Below are positions 8,184-17,109 of a stretch of DNA of 64,000 bases, piece by piece. The stretch comes from an uncultured Prevotellaceae bacterium. GTDB lineage: Bacteria; Bacteroidota; Bacteroidia; Bacteroidales; Bacteroidaceae. Location: the NCBI GenBank assembly GCA_902776935.1, contig CACYRS010000019.1:1-64000 (forward strand), written 5' to 3'. The position numbers and the translations under genes were made by a program. The notes beneath the pieces are model-generated. The model saw only the letters and a list, made by a program, of their open reading frames with translations, was not told where the DNA came from and made no database searches. How positions within the stretch are numbered: the first letter of the stretch is position 1; every line of letters begins with the position of its first letter.

Positions 8184-10133
8184 GTGAAAGCGTATTATCA
8201 ATCTTTCGCCAACAGGTTGACCCGCAAGGTGATGCTGGCCACGCTGACAACACTGATTGTCATTGCCAGTATCATCATCGGTATCACCCTCAGCGCTGTC
8301 AAGTACTTGACAGACGAGAAGTACAAGTCTGTCATGAGCATGGTCAACGAGAAACTGGAAAGGGTTCTCGCCACAGAGGAGTTGTGCGCCAGAAATGTCA
8401 TCGGTGAAGTGTTCTACTGGTTGGACTCGCCCGAGAAGATGATGGAATCTATGGAGAATGAGATCAAACTGAACAACTATACTGAGGGCTACTTCATCGC
8501 TTTCGAGCCTTACCACTTCCCTCAGTATGGACGGTGGTTTGAGATCTATATGAATAAGATTAGGGATGAACATCCAAGGAACATCAGCTCGGCCAACCAT
8601 GACTATCTCAGCAAAGAATGGTATGCCAAGGGCAAGGAATCGAAGACCGGCTTCTGGACGGATCCCTATTTCGATGATATCGGACAGAACGACAACGTCT
8701 GCTCGTTTGTCATGGCCCTCTACGACAAGAGAGACTCGATAGTGGGTGTCTTCGGTGCCGACCTGTCGCTGAAATGGCTCGCAAAAGAGCTGAAGATCAT
8801 CAATGCCGGCAGTTATCATAATGGAGTGTTTGATAATTTCTACAACAAAGATTACAGATTCTACACCTTTATCATCAGCCGCGACGGCACCTTCATTGCG
8901 CATCCCCAGTGGGAAAGGGTGATGAAGGAAAACGTGCTCTCCTACATCGACCAGAACGACGAGCATGACATGCAGGTCATTGCCGACATGAAACAGGGTA
9001 AGGCGGGAAATTCCTCGATGGTGATTGACGGTTTACGGGCGAACGTGTATTATACACCATTGGGGTCGACCAACTGGTCGGTGGCCATTGTCGTTCCCCA
9101 GAGAGCCTTCTGGTTTCCAGCACTCTCCTTGGTCGGTATACTGCTGATCATCACGGTAATCGGTATGGTGGTTATCTATCTCTTCTGCCGTTCGAATATC
9201 CGTCAGGTGGTAAGTCCCCTGAATGCTCTGGCCGATTCCGCCGACGAGGTGGCCAAGGGAAACTTCGAAGCACCCCTGCCTTATATCGGGCACAGGGATG
9301 AGGTATGCAAGCTGCGCGACTCGTTTGCCGCCATGCAGCAGTCGCTCGAACAATATATGCAGGACCTGAAGGAACAGACGTCCAGGGAGGCTGCTTTCAA
9401 ATACGAGCTGAACGTGGCCGGAGGACTGCAGATGTCGATGATACCCCACACCTTCCCAGAGCGTAGCGATATCGACCTCTACGGGTATCTGAAACCAGCC
9501 AAGAGTATCGGTGGTGACCTTTATGACTACTTCATCCGCGATGACAAACTGTTCTTCTGCATCGGTGATGTGAGTGGCAAGGGTATACCTGCAGCCCTGC
9601 TGATGGCTGCGACGCATTACGTGTTCCGTATTACCTCAGGACGTGAGAATGACCCAAAGCGGATCGTGGAGATCATGAACGACTATCTTTCCGAAGGTAA
9701 CGAAGCACTGATGTTCTGTACCTTCTTCCTGGGGGTGCTCGACCTGAAGACGTATCAGCTGAAATACTGTAATGCTGGTCACGAATGCCCCATACTCATT
9801 ACCTCTGAGGTCAACATGATTCCTGTAGAGTGTAATCTCGCATTAGGAGTGGGAGAAAGCTTTGTATATAAGTCGGAGGAGATGCAGCTCTCGCCAGGCA
9901 ATGTCCTCCTGCTCTATACCGACGGTTTGAAGGATGCTGCCAACGAAGAAATGAAAACTTTCGAGAAACAGCGTATAAAGGACTCATTGCAGCAGCTCGT
10001 TGACAATGGTCATGCTAAAGCTTCCGACTATGTCCATCACCTTGTTGGCGATGTCGCAGCCTTCGTAAAAGATGCCCCACAGTCGGACGATCTCACCCTG
10101 ATGACTATCGTCATAAAGAAATTCTTACTATAA
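8184..10133 (+). CDS. Membrane sensor SpoIIE/PP2C-type serine phosphatase (RsbU-like)
   Basis: A 649-aa protein. Residues about 17-37 form a first membrane helix. About 40-300 is an extracytoplasmic Cache-like sensor (SKEWYAKGKESKTGFWTDPY, SIVGVFGADLSLKWL). A second membrane helix spans about 308-333. A HAMP domain follows (SPLNALADSADEVAKGNFEA). Residues about 405-649 are the SpoIIE phosphatase domain, with metal-binding Asp motifs GGDLYDYF, IGDVSGKG and SDDLTLM. The start is GTG at 8184, 4 nt after the STAS stop, with GGAG about 10 nt upstream. The predicted job is to dephosphorylate the STAS protein in response to an external ligand. It ends the cluster. Confidence 0.8.
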   Translation: MKAYYQSFANRLTRKVMLATLTTLIVIASIIIGITLSAVKYLTDEKYKSVMSMVNEKLERVLATEELCARNVIGEVFYWLDSPEKMMESMENEIKLNNYTEGYFIAFEPYHFPQYGRWFEIYMNKIRDEHPRNISSANHDYLSKEWYAKGKESKTGFWTDPYFDDIGQNDNVCSFVMALYDKRDSIVGVFGADLSLKWLAKELKIINAGSYHNGVFDNFYNKDYRFYTFIISRDGTFIAHPQWERVMKENVLSYIDQNDEHDMQVIADMKQGKAGNSSMVIDGLRANVYYTPLGSTNWSVAIVVPQRAFWFPALSLVGILLIITVIGMVVIYLFCRSNIRQVVSPLNALADSADEVAKGNFEAPLPYIGHRDEVCKLRDSFAAMQQSLEQYMQDLKEQTSREAAFKYELNVAGGLQMSMIPHTFPERSDIDLYGYLKPAKSIGGDLYDYFIRDDKLFFCIGDVSGKGIPAALLMAATHYVFRITSGRENDPKRIVEIMNDYLSEGNEALMFCTFFLGVLDLKTYQLKYCNAGHECPILITSEVNMIPVECNLALGVGESFVYKSEEMQLSPGNVLLLYTDGLKDAANEEMKTFEKQRIKDSLQQLVDNGHAKASDYVHHLVGDVAAFVKDAPQSDDLTLMTIVIKKFLL

Positions 10134-10165
10134 AATATCGTTCATTACTTGTATTTTTTCGACAA

Positions 10166-10194
10166 TGAACGTTTTTTTAAAGCTAATGAAACAT
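10166..10194 (+). promoter_or_regulatory. Candidate fructan-regulon operator, copy 1
   Basis: Half-sites TGAACGTT (10166-10173) and TGAAACAT (10187-10194) start 21 bp apart. The second starts 37 nt before the TACCTTTG box at 10224. The same geometry occurs at 12094 and 22117. Direct half-sites two helical turns apart suit an AraC-family activator, and the AraC-domain regulator is encoded just downstream. Confidence 0.6.
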
Positions 10195-10200
10195 TATTTA

Positions 10201-10231
10201 TTGGTTTCTTTTAGAATTCATAATACCTTTG
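10201..10231 (+). promoter_or_regulatory. Promoter upstream of the short terminated transcript
   Basis: TACCTTTG at 10224-10231 is followed by CAGCA, as at the GH32 promoter at 22175. A TTGG at 10201-10204 is a weak -33 element, which fits activator dependence. Confidence 0.55.
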
Positions 10232-10235
10232 CAGC

Positions 10236-10368
10236 ACAAAAAATGCTTCATACAAAATTGTTAGGTTAGTTAGATTAGTTAATAATAGTTAGATTAGTTT
10301 TAGGTTTAGAAAGATTGCTTTCAGGAAAAAAGGCGCGGCTCGAGAGGAGTAGCGCCTTTTTTCCTTAT
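10236..10368 (+). ncRNA. Candidate small RNA (or remnant leader) in the fructan locus
   Basis: In the 331-bp gap 10134-10464, a promoter with the fructan-type operator and a strong terminator bracket about 130 nt with no usable gene. The only ATG (10243) gives an 8-codon frame. The body is made of TTAGATTAGTT-like words and contains GATTAGT twice (10273-10279, 10292-10298). This is complementary to ACTAATC in the leader of susC (12183-12189). The 7-nt match is short and could be chance. The alternative is a deletion scar joining a promoter to a terminator. Confidence 0.4.
10326..10366. terminator. Bidirectional terminator, copy 1 of an identical 41-nt pair
   Basis: The stem AAAAAAGGCGC...GCGCCTTTTTT has a 15-nt loop, with an A run and a T run on both sides, so it can act on either strand. 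The full 41 nt are identical to 20157-20197. Confidence 0.85.
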
Positions 10369-10436
10369 TATTTTCCTTTTTTAACAGCTAAAAAAATATT
10401 TCCGTTTCAAGAATAAATAATGTCGGGAAAATTTTG

Positions 10437-10444
10437 TACCTTTG
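10437..10444 (+). promoter_or_regulatory. -7 element of the fructan regulator gene
   Basis: TACCTTTG is followed by CATCC, and the ATG lies 21 nt further on. No clear TTTG is found at the -33 position. Because transcription would start at about 10450, the upstream in-frame ATG at 10420 cannot be the start. Confidence 0.55.
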
Positions 10445-10464
10445 CATCCAAAAGAAAAAAGATT

Positions 10465-12033
10465 ATGCGTAAGATCTTATTGGTTTTATTATCAGTTATA
10501 GTTTTACTAACTTCTTGTTCTGACAGTAGTAAAGTATATAAAATAGGTGTGGCGCAGTGTTCTAAAGGACCTTGGCGTGAGAAGGTAAACAAGGAGATGC
10601 TGGCGGCCCAGCATCTTTACGAGTACGATGTCAAGGTGAGCATAGCTAATTCGGTTGACGATCCGGAATTGCAGGCCCGACAGATAGACAGTCTGGCACA
10701 GGCAGGCATCGACCTGATGGTGATAGCTCCTTATGAAGATATACAGATAATCAATGATGCTATTGCGCGAGTACTTAAAGCCGGTATCCCTGTTGTAAGC
10801 TTCGATCGTAAGACAAGTGCAGACTATACGGCATTTATTGGTGGCAACAATGTAGAGGCCGGTCTTATTACTGGGCAATATATTGCTTCGATAGTCAGAA
10901 GCATGGGAACAGAGGCGAGAGGTAAGAAGCCTGTTGTGTTGGAGATTACAGGATTGTTGAGCAGTACGCCCGCTTTAGAACGGCATCTTGGCTTCGAAGA
11001 GGCTATGAAGGCTTTGCCCGAAGTGGAGTATATCTGTAAGAAAAGCGACTGGTCGAGCGACGGAGCCTGCCGTATTGCTAATGAAATGATAGATTCACTC
11101 CGTAAGTCTGACAGCAGTCAATTAGACCAGACCTTTATCTTCTGTCACAACGATGGAATGGCAACGGGTGTCTATAAGGCTGTGGTAGAACAGAATGTAG
11201 AGGGCCGAATCAAGATTCTTGGTATCGACGGTATGCCTAACGAGGGTTTGGAGTATGTTAAACTGGGTCATCAGATAGGCACTTATTATTATCCTACTCA
11301 TGGAGAAAAGATTATCAGGCTGGCTCTCGACATTCTGACAGGCAAGCCTTTTGAGCGTGACAATCCTTTGTTGGGATTTGTTGTAACGCCAGACAATGTG
11401 GATCTGGTAACAACTGAGGCTACTGAACTAATGAGACAGAACGATCACATGGTGACGATACACGACAAATTGGAGGCCTATTTCGGTCTATACAATACTC
11501 AGCACAAGGTTCTGATAGGCAGTTTTGTTGCTATTGTCCTATTAATAGTGGCGTTCATCATGATGTGGCGGGCTTATGTTCAGACACGTAAAGCCATTAA
11601 GCAAAGGCAGGACCTGAATGTGGAAGAGACGCTCTTCTATACCAATCCTGACAGTCGCAAATTACGTCAGGTATTTGAGACACCCCAAGAAGATGTTCCT
11701 GCACCACGTTCACAAGATACTATATTCGCAGAGAATCTCAACGAGGTCATCCGTAAAAACATGTCGAACCCGAATCTCAAGATGGAGGATTTGGGTGAAG
11801 AGGTCGGTTTGAGTCGCGTTCAGTTATATAGAAAGGTGAAAGCCATTACAGGACAATCGCCAGTGGAATTGTTACGACAGATGCGCCTACAGCGTGGCTA
11901 TGTTCTGCTAACAACGACAAATAAGACCGTTAATGAGATAGCTTATGAGGTGGGATTTGGTACACCAGGTTATTTTTCCAACTGTTTCAAGAAACAATTT
12001 GGTAAATATCCGACGGATGTAAGGGCAGAATAA
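10465..12033 (+). CDS. Periplasmic-binding-protein/AraC one-protein membrane regulator, probable fructan sensor
   Basis: A 522-aa protein with three parts. A lipoprotein-like signal (LLSVIVLLTSC) is followed by a LacI/ribose-binding-type sugar-binding domain at about 25-335 (VYKIGVAQCSKGPWREKVNK, DLMVIAPYED, VVSFDRKT, ILGIDGMPNEG). A membrane helix lies at about 352-372 (VLIGSFVAIVLLIVAFIMMW). An AraC-type double helix-turn-helix occupies about 430-522 (LGEEVGLSRVQLYRKVKA, NEIAYEVGFGTPGYFSNCFK). No kinase or receiver domain is present, so ligand binding outside would be passed straight to DNA binding. In B. thetaiotaomicron the fructan sensor has the same kind of sensor domain but is a hybrid two-component protein. 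Position next to the SusC/D and GH32 genes supports fructose or fructan as ligand. Start chosen at 10465 from the promoter and signal sequence. Confidence 0.8.
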   Translation: MRKILLVLLSVIVLLTSCSDSSKVYKIGVAQCSKGPWREKVNKEMLAAQHLYEYDVKVSIANSVDDPELQARQIDSLAQAGIDLMVIAPYEDIQIINDAIARVLKAGIPVVSFDRKTSADYTAFIGGNNVEAGLITGQYIASIVRSMGTEARGKKPVVLEITGLLSSTPALERHLGFEEAMKALPEVEYICKKSDWSSDGACRIANEMIDSLRKSDSSQLDQTFIFCHNDGMATGVYKAVVEQNVEGRIKILGIDGMPNEGLEYVKLGHQIGTYYYPTHGEKIIRLALDILTGKPFERDNPLLGFVVTPDNVDLVTTEATELMRQNDHMVTIHDKLEAYFGLYNTQHKVLIGSFVAIVLLIVAFIMMWRAYVQTRKAIKQRQDLNVEETLFYTNPDSRKLRQVFETPQEDVPAPRSQDTIFAENLNEVIRKNMSNPNLKMEDLGEEVGLSRVQLYRKVKAITGQSPVELLRQMRLQRGYVLLTTTNKTVNEIAYEVGFGTPGYFSNCFKKQFGKYPTDVRAE

Positions 12034-12050
12034 GCGTCTGCCCTTTTTTA
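12021..12050 (+). terminator. Terminator of the regulator gene
   Basis: GGGCAGA (12023-12029) pairs with TCTGCCC (12037-12043), followed by six Ts. The stop codon lies in the loop. Confidence 0.85.
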
Positions 12051-12093
12051 TGGGGTGTTAACAAATCGAACATAATGATTGAGGATTGTTTCA

Positions 12094-12122
12094 TGTAACA
12101 TTTTTGCAAGGTTCTGAACGAT
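12094..12122 (+). promoter_or_regulatory. Candidate fructan-regulon operator, copy 2 (susC promoter)
   Basis: Half-sites TGTAACAT (12094-12101) and TGAACGAT (12115-12122) start 21 bp apart. The second starts 37 nt before the -7 box at 12152. Compared with copies 1 and 3, the AACAT-type half comes first here and the AACG-type half second. Confidence 0.6.
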
Positions 12123-12151
12123 ATTTGCTATACCTGTATGTGTTATTATAG

Positions 12152-12159
12152 TATTTTTG
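12152..12159 (+). promoter_or_regulatory. -7 element of the susC-susD operon promoter
   Basis: TATTTTTG is followed by CACC, about 48 nt before the susC ATG. No TTTG is found 20 bp upstream, as expected for an activator-dependent promoter. Confidence 0.55.
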
Positions 12160-12206
12160 CACCAGTTTTAATTCACAAAAGTACTAATCAATTTAAAAGT
12201 TCAACA

Positions 12207-15200
12207 ATGGAACAACTAAAAAAACTTTTTCTAAGTTTGTTGGCTCTACTTACGTGTACTATAATGTATGCGCAAAGTGAGATCAGTGGTACGGTTGTCG
12301 ATCCTGCCGGTGAGACGGTCATTGGTGCCACCGTTATGGAGAAAGGTACGTCGAACGGTACAGTAACCGATTTCGATGGTAACTTTACAATCAAAGTCAA
12401 GGATGGTGCAATCCTCGTTATCTCCTACATTGGTTTTACAACAGTGGAACTACCAGCCCAGGATGGCATGAAAGTGACACTGAAGGATGATACAGAGATG
12501 TTACAGGAAGTGGTGGTAACTGGTTATACCACACAGCGCAAGGCCGACCTGACAGGTGCCATCTCAACGGTAAGTGTCGATGAAATGGCCAAGCAGAACG
12601 AGAACAACCCGATGAAAGCCCTTCAGGGACGTGTGCCAGGCATGAACATTACTGCTGACGGTAATCCTTCTGGTGCTGCCACAGTACGTATTCGTGGTGT
12701 AGGAACATTGAACGACAATGATCCTCTCTACATTATTGATGGTGTGCCAACTAAGGCAGGTATGCATGAGCTGAACGGCAATGACATCGAGAGCATTCAG
12801 GTGCTGAAGGATGCCGCTTCGGCAAGTATCTACGGTTCACGGGCTGCTAACGGTGTAATCATTATTACCACCAAGAAGGGTAAGGACGGTAAGGTAAAGG
12901 TAAACTTCGATGGCAGTGTTGCCACCTCTTTCTATACTAATAAGATTGAGACGATGAATGCCAGCGAGTGGGGACGTGCCTACTGGCAGGCAAGTGTCAA
13001 TGACGGATTGAACCCAAGCAACAATAACCTTGGATATAATTACGACTGGGGCTATGATGCTAATGGCAATCCTGTCCTGAACAAGATGACAATGAATATG
13101 TTCCTCGACGAGAACGCCTCTGTGCGTGCTGGAGATACCGATTGGTTTAACGAGATTACTCGTACAGGCGTAGTACAGCAGTATAATGTATCGATAAGCA
13201 ATGGTTCTGAAAAGGGTAGTTCCTTCTTCTCTCTTGGCTACTATGACAACCAAGGTACCATCAAGGACAGCTACTTCAACCGTCTCTCTGGTCGTGCCAA
13301 CGTTGACTATAAGCTCTTTGATGGGAATATGATAATTGGCGAGAACTTCACCATCAATCGCACAAAAGGTGTCGATGCTCCCGGTGGAGTGCTTGAGCAC
13401 GCTTTGGAATTCAATCCCAACTTCCCTATCTATGCAGAGAACGGCAAGTACGCTCAGGCTCTTGGCGCTTACTCAGAGCGTGAGAACCCGCTGAGTATGA
13501 TTGACAATGCGAAGGATAACGAATATACCCAGTGGCGTATGTTTGGTGATGTGCACCTGAGTATTACTCCGTTTAAGAACTTTATGGTTCGCACAACCTT
13601 GGGTATGGACTATACTCAGAAAGAGCAGCGTTTCTTTACTTATCCTATTGCCAATGGTAAAGTGATGCGTACAGACTCGGCTGTTGAAGGTAAGCAGGAA
13701 CACACAATGCGTTGGATGTGGAATGCTATCGCTACCTATAACTTTGAGATTGGCAAGCATCGTGGTGATGTCATGATAGGTACTGAGGTTAACCGTTCAG
13801 ACTATAAGATGAACAGTGCGAAGCGTTACGAACTTGCTATCCTGAATACTGACTATATGTGGCCATCTGCAGGTGCAGGCCGTCAGCTGGCAGAAGGTTT
13901 TGGTGAGGGATTCAGTCTTGTTTCCTTCTTCGGTAAGGCAAACTACACCTATGATGACAAGTATTTGGCATCATTCACTATCCGTCGAGACGGTTCAAGT
14001 CGTTTCGGTTCAAGTAACCAGTATGGTACATTCCCTTCTGTTTCTGCTGGATGGCGCATTTCTCAGGAAAAGTTCATGGAGTCAACCAAGGGATGGCTCG
14101 ATAACCTGAAGCTACGTTACTCGTGGGGTCAGACTGGTAATCAGGAGATTTCGAATACAGCTCGTTATACACTTTATAAGTCGGTTGTTTCAACAGGTCT
14201 CTGGGGTAGCGGGCAGGCTGGCTCCTCTTACGATATCTCAGGTAAGAATGGTGGCTATGATCTGGCTAACGGATATGTTCGTAACCAGCGTGGTAACGAT
14301 GATATCAAGTGGGAGACCACAACACAGCATAATATAGGTTTGGATTTCGCTATCTTGAGAAATGAAATCTATGGAAGCTTCGACTGGTTCGACAAGAGAA
14401 CAAAGGATATTCTTCTCTTCATGGAGGGTATTGCTGCTATGGGTGAGGGCTCTGGTCAGTGGATCAACGCTGGTGAGGTGAAGAATAACGGTTGGGAATT
14501 GACCATAGGCTATCGCCATCGTCTGCCAAACGACTTCTCATGGGATATCAGCGGAAACATCAGTAAGTATTCGAACGAGATAACTATGTTGCCCGAGACT
14601 GTGGCGGCTAATGGTAAGTATGGTGGTAATGGTGTCAAGAGTGTTGTGGGGCATCCTATGTTCTCACAGGTTGGTTATATCTATGACGGAATCTTTAAGA
14701 GTCAGGAAGAGATTGACAATCATGCTATTCAGGAAGGTGCAGGCCTGGGCCGTATCCGCTATAAGGATCTGAACGGTGATGGCCGTATCACAGAGGAGGA
14801 TCAGGACTGGATTTACGATCCTACACCTGCTTTCACATGGGGTCTGAACATCTACCTGCAGTACAAGAACTGGGATTTGACTATGTTCTGGCAGGGCGTG
14901 CAGGGTGTAGACGTTGACTGTCGCGGTTATAAGTCACAGACAGACTTTTGGGCAAACTCTGCTATCAACGTTCCTTATCTGAACAAGGGTATTCGTGTAC
15001 TTGATGCCTGGAGTCCTGCTAACCCAGGTAGCAATATCCCTGCACTTACCACTTCAGATACAAACAATGAGGGTCGTGTGTCTTCTTATTATATCGAAAA
15101 TGGATCATACGCTAAGTTACGCACCATACAGCTGGGTTACAACATGCCTAAGAGCATTACAGACAAACTTCGTCTTGACCGTATACGTCTCTACGCATCT

Positions 15201-15317
15201 GCTCAGAACCTGTTGACTATCAAAAGCGGTAAGTTTACTGGTGCTGACCCGGAGAATCCAGGATTCAACTATCCTATCCCTCTCAATCTTACATTCGGAC
15301 TCAATGTTTCATTCTAA
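12207..15317 (+). CDS. susC: SusC-type TonB-dependent transporter of the fructan locus
   Basis: A 1036-aa outer-membrane protein. A signal peptide ends at MYAQ. A carboxypeptidase-D-like domain follows at about 24-110 (ISGTVVDPAGETVIGATV), then the plug (GRVPGMNITADGNPSGAATVRIRGVGTLNDNDPLYIIDGVP region, about 150-200) and a beta-barrel ending in the aromatic C-terminus FGLNVSF. There is no STN signalling domain, so it should not signal through an anti-sigma factor. With the SusD protein 15 nt downstream it forms the pump that imports oligosaccharides into the periplasm. The start is the ATG just before the signal peptide; longer frames upstream overlap the promoter. Confidence 0.92.
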   Translation: MEQLKKLFLSLLALLTCTIMYAQSEISGTVVDPAGETVIGATVMEKGTSNGTVTDFDGNFTIKVKDGAILVISYIGFTTVELPAQDGMKVTLKDDTEMLQEVVVTGYTTQRKADLTGAISTVSVDEMAKQNENNPMKALQGRVPGMNITADGNPSGAATVRIRGVGTLNDNDPLYIIDGVPTKAGMHELNGNDIESIQVLKDAASASIYGSRAANGVIIITTKKGKDGKVKVNFDGSVATSFYTNKIETMNASEWGRAYWQASVNDGLNPSNNNLGYNYDWGYDANGNPVLNKMTMNMFLDENASVRAGDTDWFNEITRTGVVQQYNVSISNGSEKGSSFFSLGYYDNQGTIKDSYFNRLSGRANVDYKLFDGNMIIGENFTINRTKGVDAPGGVLEHALEFNPNFPIYAENGKYAQALGAYSERENPLSMIDNAKDNEYTQWRMFGDVHLSITPFKNFMVRTTLGMDYTQKEQRFFTYPIANGKVMRTDSAVEGKQEHTMRWMWNAIATYNFEIGKHRGDVMIGTEVNRSDYKMNSAKRYELAILNTDYMWPSAGAGRQLAEGFGEGFSLVSFFGKANYTYDDKYLASFTIRRDGSSRFGSSNQYGTFPSVSAGWRISQEKFMESTKGWLDNLKLRYSWGQTGNQEISNTARYTLYKSVVSTGLWGSGQAGSSYDISGKNGGYDLANGYVRNQRGNDDIKWETTTQHNIGLDFAILRNEIYGSFDWFDKRTKDILLFMEGIAAMGEGSGQWINAGEVKNNGWELTIGYRHRLPNDFSWDISGNISKYSNEITMLPETVAANGKYGGNGVKSVVGHPMFSQVGYIYDGIFKSQEEIDNHAIQEGAGLGRIRYKDLNGDGRITEEDQDWIYDPTPAFTWGLNIYLQYKNWDLTMFWQGVQGVDVDCRGYKSQTDFWANSAINVPYLNKGIRVLDAWSPANPGSNIPALTTSDTNNEGRVSSYYIENGSYAKLRTIQLGYNMPKSITDKLRLDRIRLYASAQNLLTIKSGKFTGADPENPGFNYPIPLNLTFGLNVSF

Positions 15318-15332
15318 AATATAGCAACGATT

Positions 15333-17072
15333 ATGAAAACGATATATAAACTTTTCTGCGCACTCTGCATCATCTTAGGGATGATGAGCTGCTCGAAATT
15401 TCTTGAGGAGCAGGTGCCACAGGCCACTCTGACCCAGGATGAGGTAAAGAATCCTGAGTATATCGACAACGTGTTGATTTCAGCATACGCAGGTCTGGTT
15501 TCGATTGAAGATATGAATGCTTCATTCTCACTCTGGAACTATGATACTCGTTCTGACGATGCCTATGTAGGCGGATCTGATTTCTCTGATGGCGAACCTT
15601 TCCATAGACTGGAGAGAAGTACTGGTGTGATGACTACCGACTGGCCTTTCAGCTCTATATGGAACAGATTCTATAATTACCTCTCACGTGTGAGCCTGTC
15701 ACTTGATATTCTGGCAAGTGCAGATCAGGAGAACGCAACTATTAAGCAGCGTACTGCCGAGATGAAATTCCTTCGTGCCTATGGCCACTTCCAGCTTAAG
15801 CGTCTCTTCAAGAAGATACCGTTTGTAAACAAGCTCAACATGGAAGAAGAGGACTACAATAACCTCTCAAATACGGAATATACTAATGATGAAGGTTGGC
15901 AGCAGATTATCAATGATCTGGAAGATGCCTATGCTGTTCTTCCAATTGTACAGGCAGAAAAAGGTCGTCCAACAAAGGCTGCTTGTGCTGCGTTCCTTGC
16001 TAAAGTATATCTCTATAAGGCATATCGCCAGGATGATGCAAACTCTAATCAGGTGACAGGTATTAATTCCGACGACCTCCAGAAGGTTGTGGAGTATACA
16101 AATCCTGCTCTTTATAGTGGTTATGGCCTGGAGCCAGACTTGCACAACAATTTCCGTCCTGAGGAACAATATGAGAATGGTAAGGAAAGCCTTTGGGCCA
16201 TCCAGTACTCAAAGAATGATGGTACTGTCTATGGTAACCTGAATTTTTCATATCGTCTGATTGTACCCTGTATTCCTAAAGTGCACGATTCTGGTTGTGA
16301 TTTCTATAAGCCATCACATAACCTCGTGAGCGCTTATCGTACTAACAGCGACGGCTTGCCTTTGCTTGATAACTTTGCAGCTGTTGATTATACTGTTGGT
16401 AGTAACCAGACAGTAGACCCTCGTTTGTTTGTAACTGTAGGTGTTCCTGGCACTCCTTATATGTTCAACCCTGGCTTTATGATGGCTGAGAGCAATGCTT
16501 GGAGCCGTTCAGGCGGTACATTCGGATACTTTGTTTCGCTTAAGCAGAATGTTGACCCATCACTGACAGACAGCTACCTCTATCTGTGTGACTCACAGTG
16601 GGCAAGTTCAATGAACCGTATTGTATTCCGCTATGCTGACGTTCTGCTAATGCGTGCAGAGGCTCAGGCCCAGTTGGGACAAACAGCTGATGCAATAGCA
16701 CTAGTGAATCAGGTTCGCAATCGTGCAAATGGTATGATAACAAACAGCGTTGTTTCAAACTACCCAACTAAATATGGCGTACACTATGCAGTGGGTAAAT
16801 ATAACGGCTCATATTCTAAGGATGAGGCTATGAAGATCATCAAGATGGAACGTCGACTGGAGTTGGCTATGGAGAGTGAGCGTTTCTTTGATTTGGTGCG
16901 TTGGGGTGATGCTGCAACAGTATTGAACAAGTTCTATAGCAGCGAAAGTGAGAAAATGAACTTCCTAAGCGGCTCGCAGTTCACAGCCAACAAGAACGAG
17001 TATCTGCCAGTTCCTTATGAGCAGATGGCAGCATCTAATGGACACTATACGCAGAATTGTGGACAGTGGTAA
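15333..17072 (+). CDS. susD: SusD-type glycan-binding lipoprotein of the fructan locus
   Basis: A 579-aa lipoprotein with lipobox LGMMSC (Cys20). SusD-family signatures include EMKFLRAYGHFQLKRLF in the helical TPR core and the C-terminal KIIKMERRLELAMESERFFDLVRWG followed by YLPVPYEQM. It lies on the cell surface as the lid of the SusC pump and binds the incoming glycan. It is 15 nt after susC. The ligand is taken as fructan from the GH32, fructokinase and sensor neighbours. Confidence 0.92.
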   Translation: MKTIYKLFCALCIILGMMSCSKFLEEQVPQATLTQDEVKNPEYIDNVLISAYAGLVSIEDMNASFSLWNYDTRSDDAYVGGSDFSDGEPFHRLERSTGVMTTDWPFSSIWNRFYNYLSRVSLSLDILASADQENATIKQRTAEMKFLRAYGHFQLKRLFKKIPFVNKLNMEEEDYNNLSNTEYTNDEGWQQIINDLEDAYAVLPIVQAEKGRPTKAACAAFLAKVYLYKAYRQDDANSNQVTGINSDDLQKVVEYTNPALYSGYGLEPDLHNNFRPEEQYENGKESLWAIQYSKNDGTVYGNLNFSYRLIVPCIPKVHDSGCDFYKPSHNLVSAYRTNSDGLPLLDNFAAVDYTVGSNQTVDPRLFVTVGVPGTPYMFNPGFMMAESNAWSRSGGTFGYFVSLKQNVDPSLTDSYLYLCDSQWASSMNRIVFRYADVLLMRAEAQAQLGQTADAIALVNQVRNRANGMITNSVVSNYPTKYGVHYAVGKYNGSYSKDEAMKIIKMERRLELAMESERFFDLVRWGDAATVLNKFYSSESEKMNFLSGSQFTANKNEYLPVPYEQMAASNGHYTQNCGQW

Positions 17073-17109
17073 AGAATGTAAAAAGGTAAAAAAGTAAAAA
17101 ATAAAGGAT

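Noticed and set aside
1354..10133. Prophage or phage-like tailocin island
   Set aside because: Only spike-type genes are present; there are no sheath, baseplate, portal, capsid or integrase genes in the window, and the VgrG is of T6SS type.
10236..10368. Riboswitch or attenuator for the regulator gene
   Set aside because: The regulator has its own promoter after the terminator, so the short transcript is not its leader; no known riboswitch core was recognised.
10420..10464. Upstream ATG extending the regulator by 15 residues
   Set aside because: The -7 box at 10437-10444 lies inside this stretch and the signal peptide begins at 10465.
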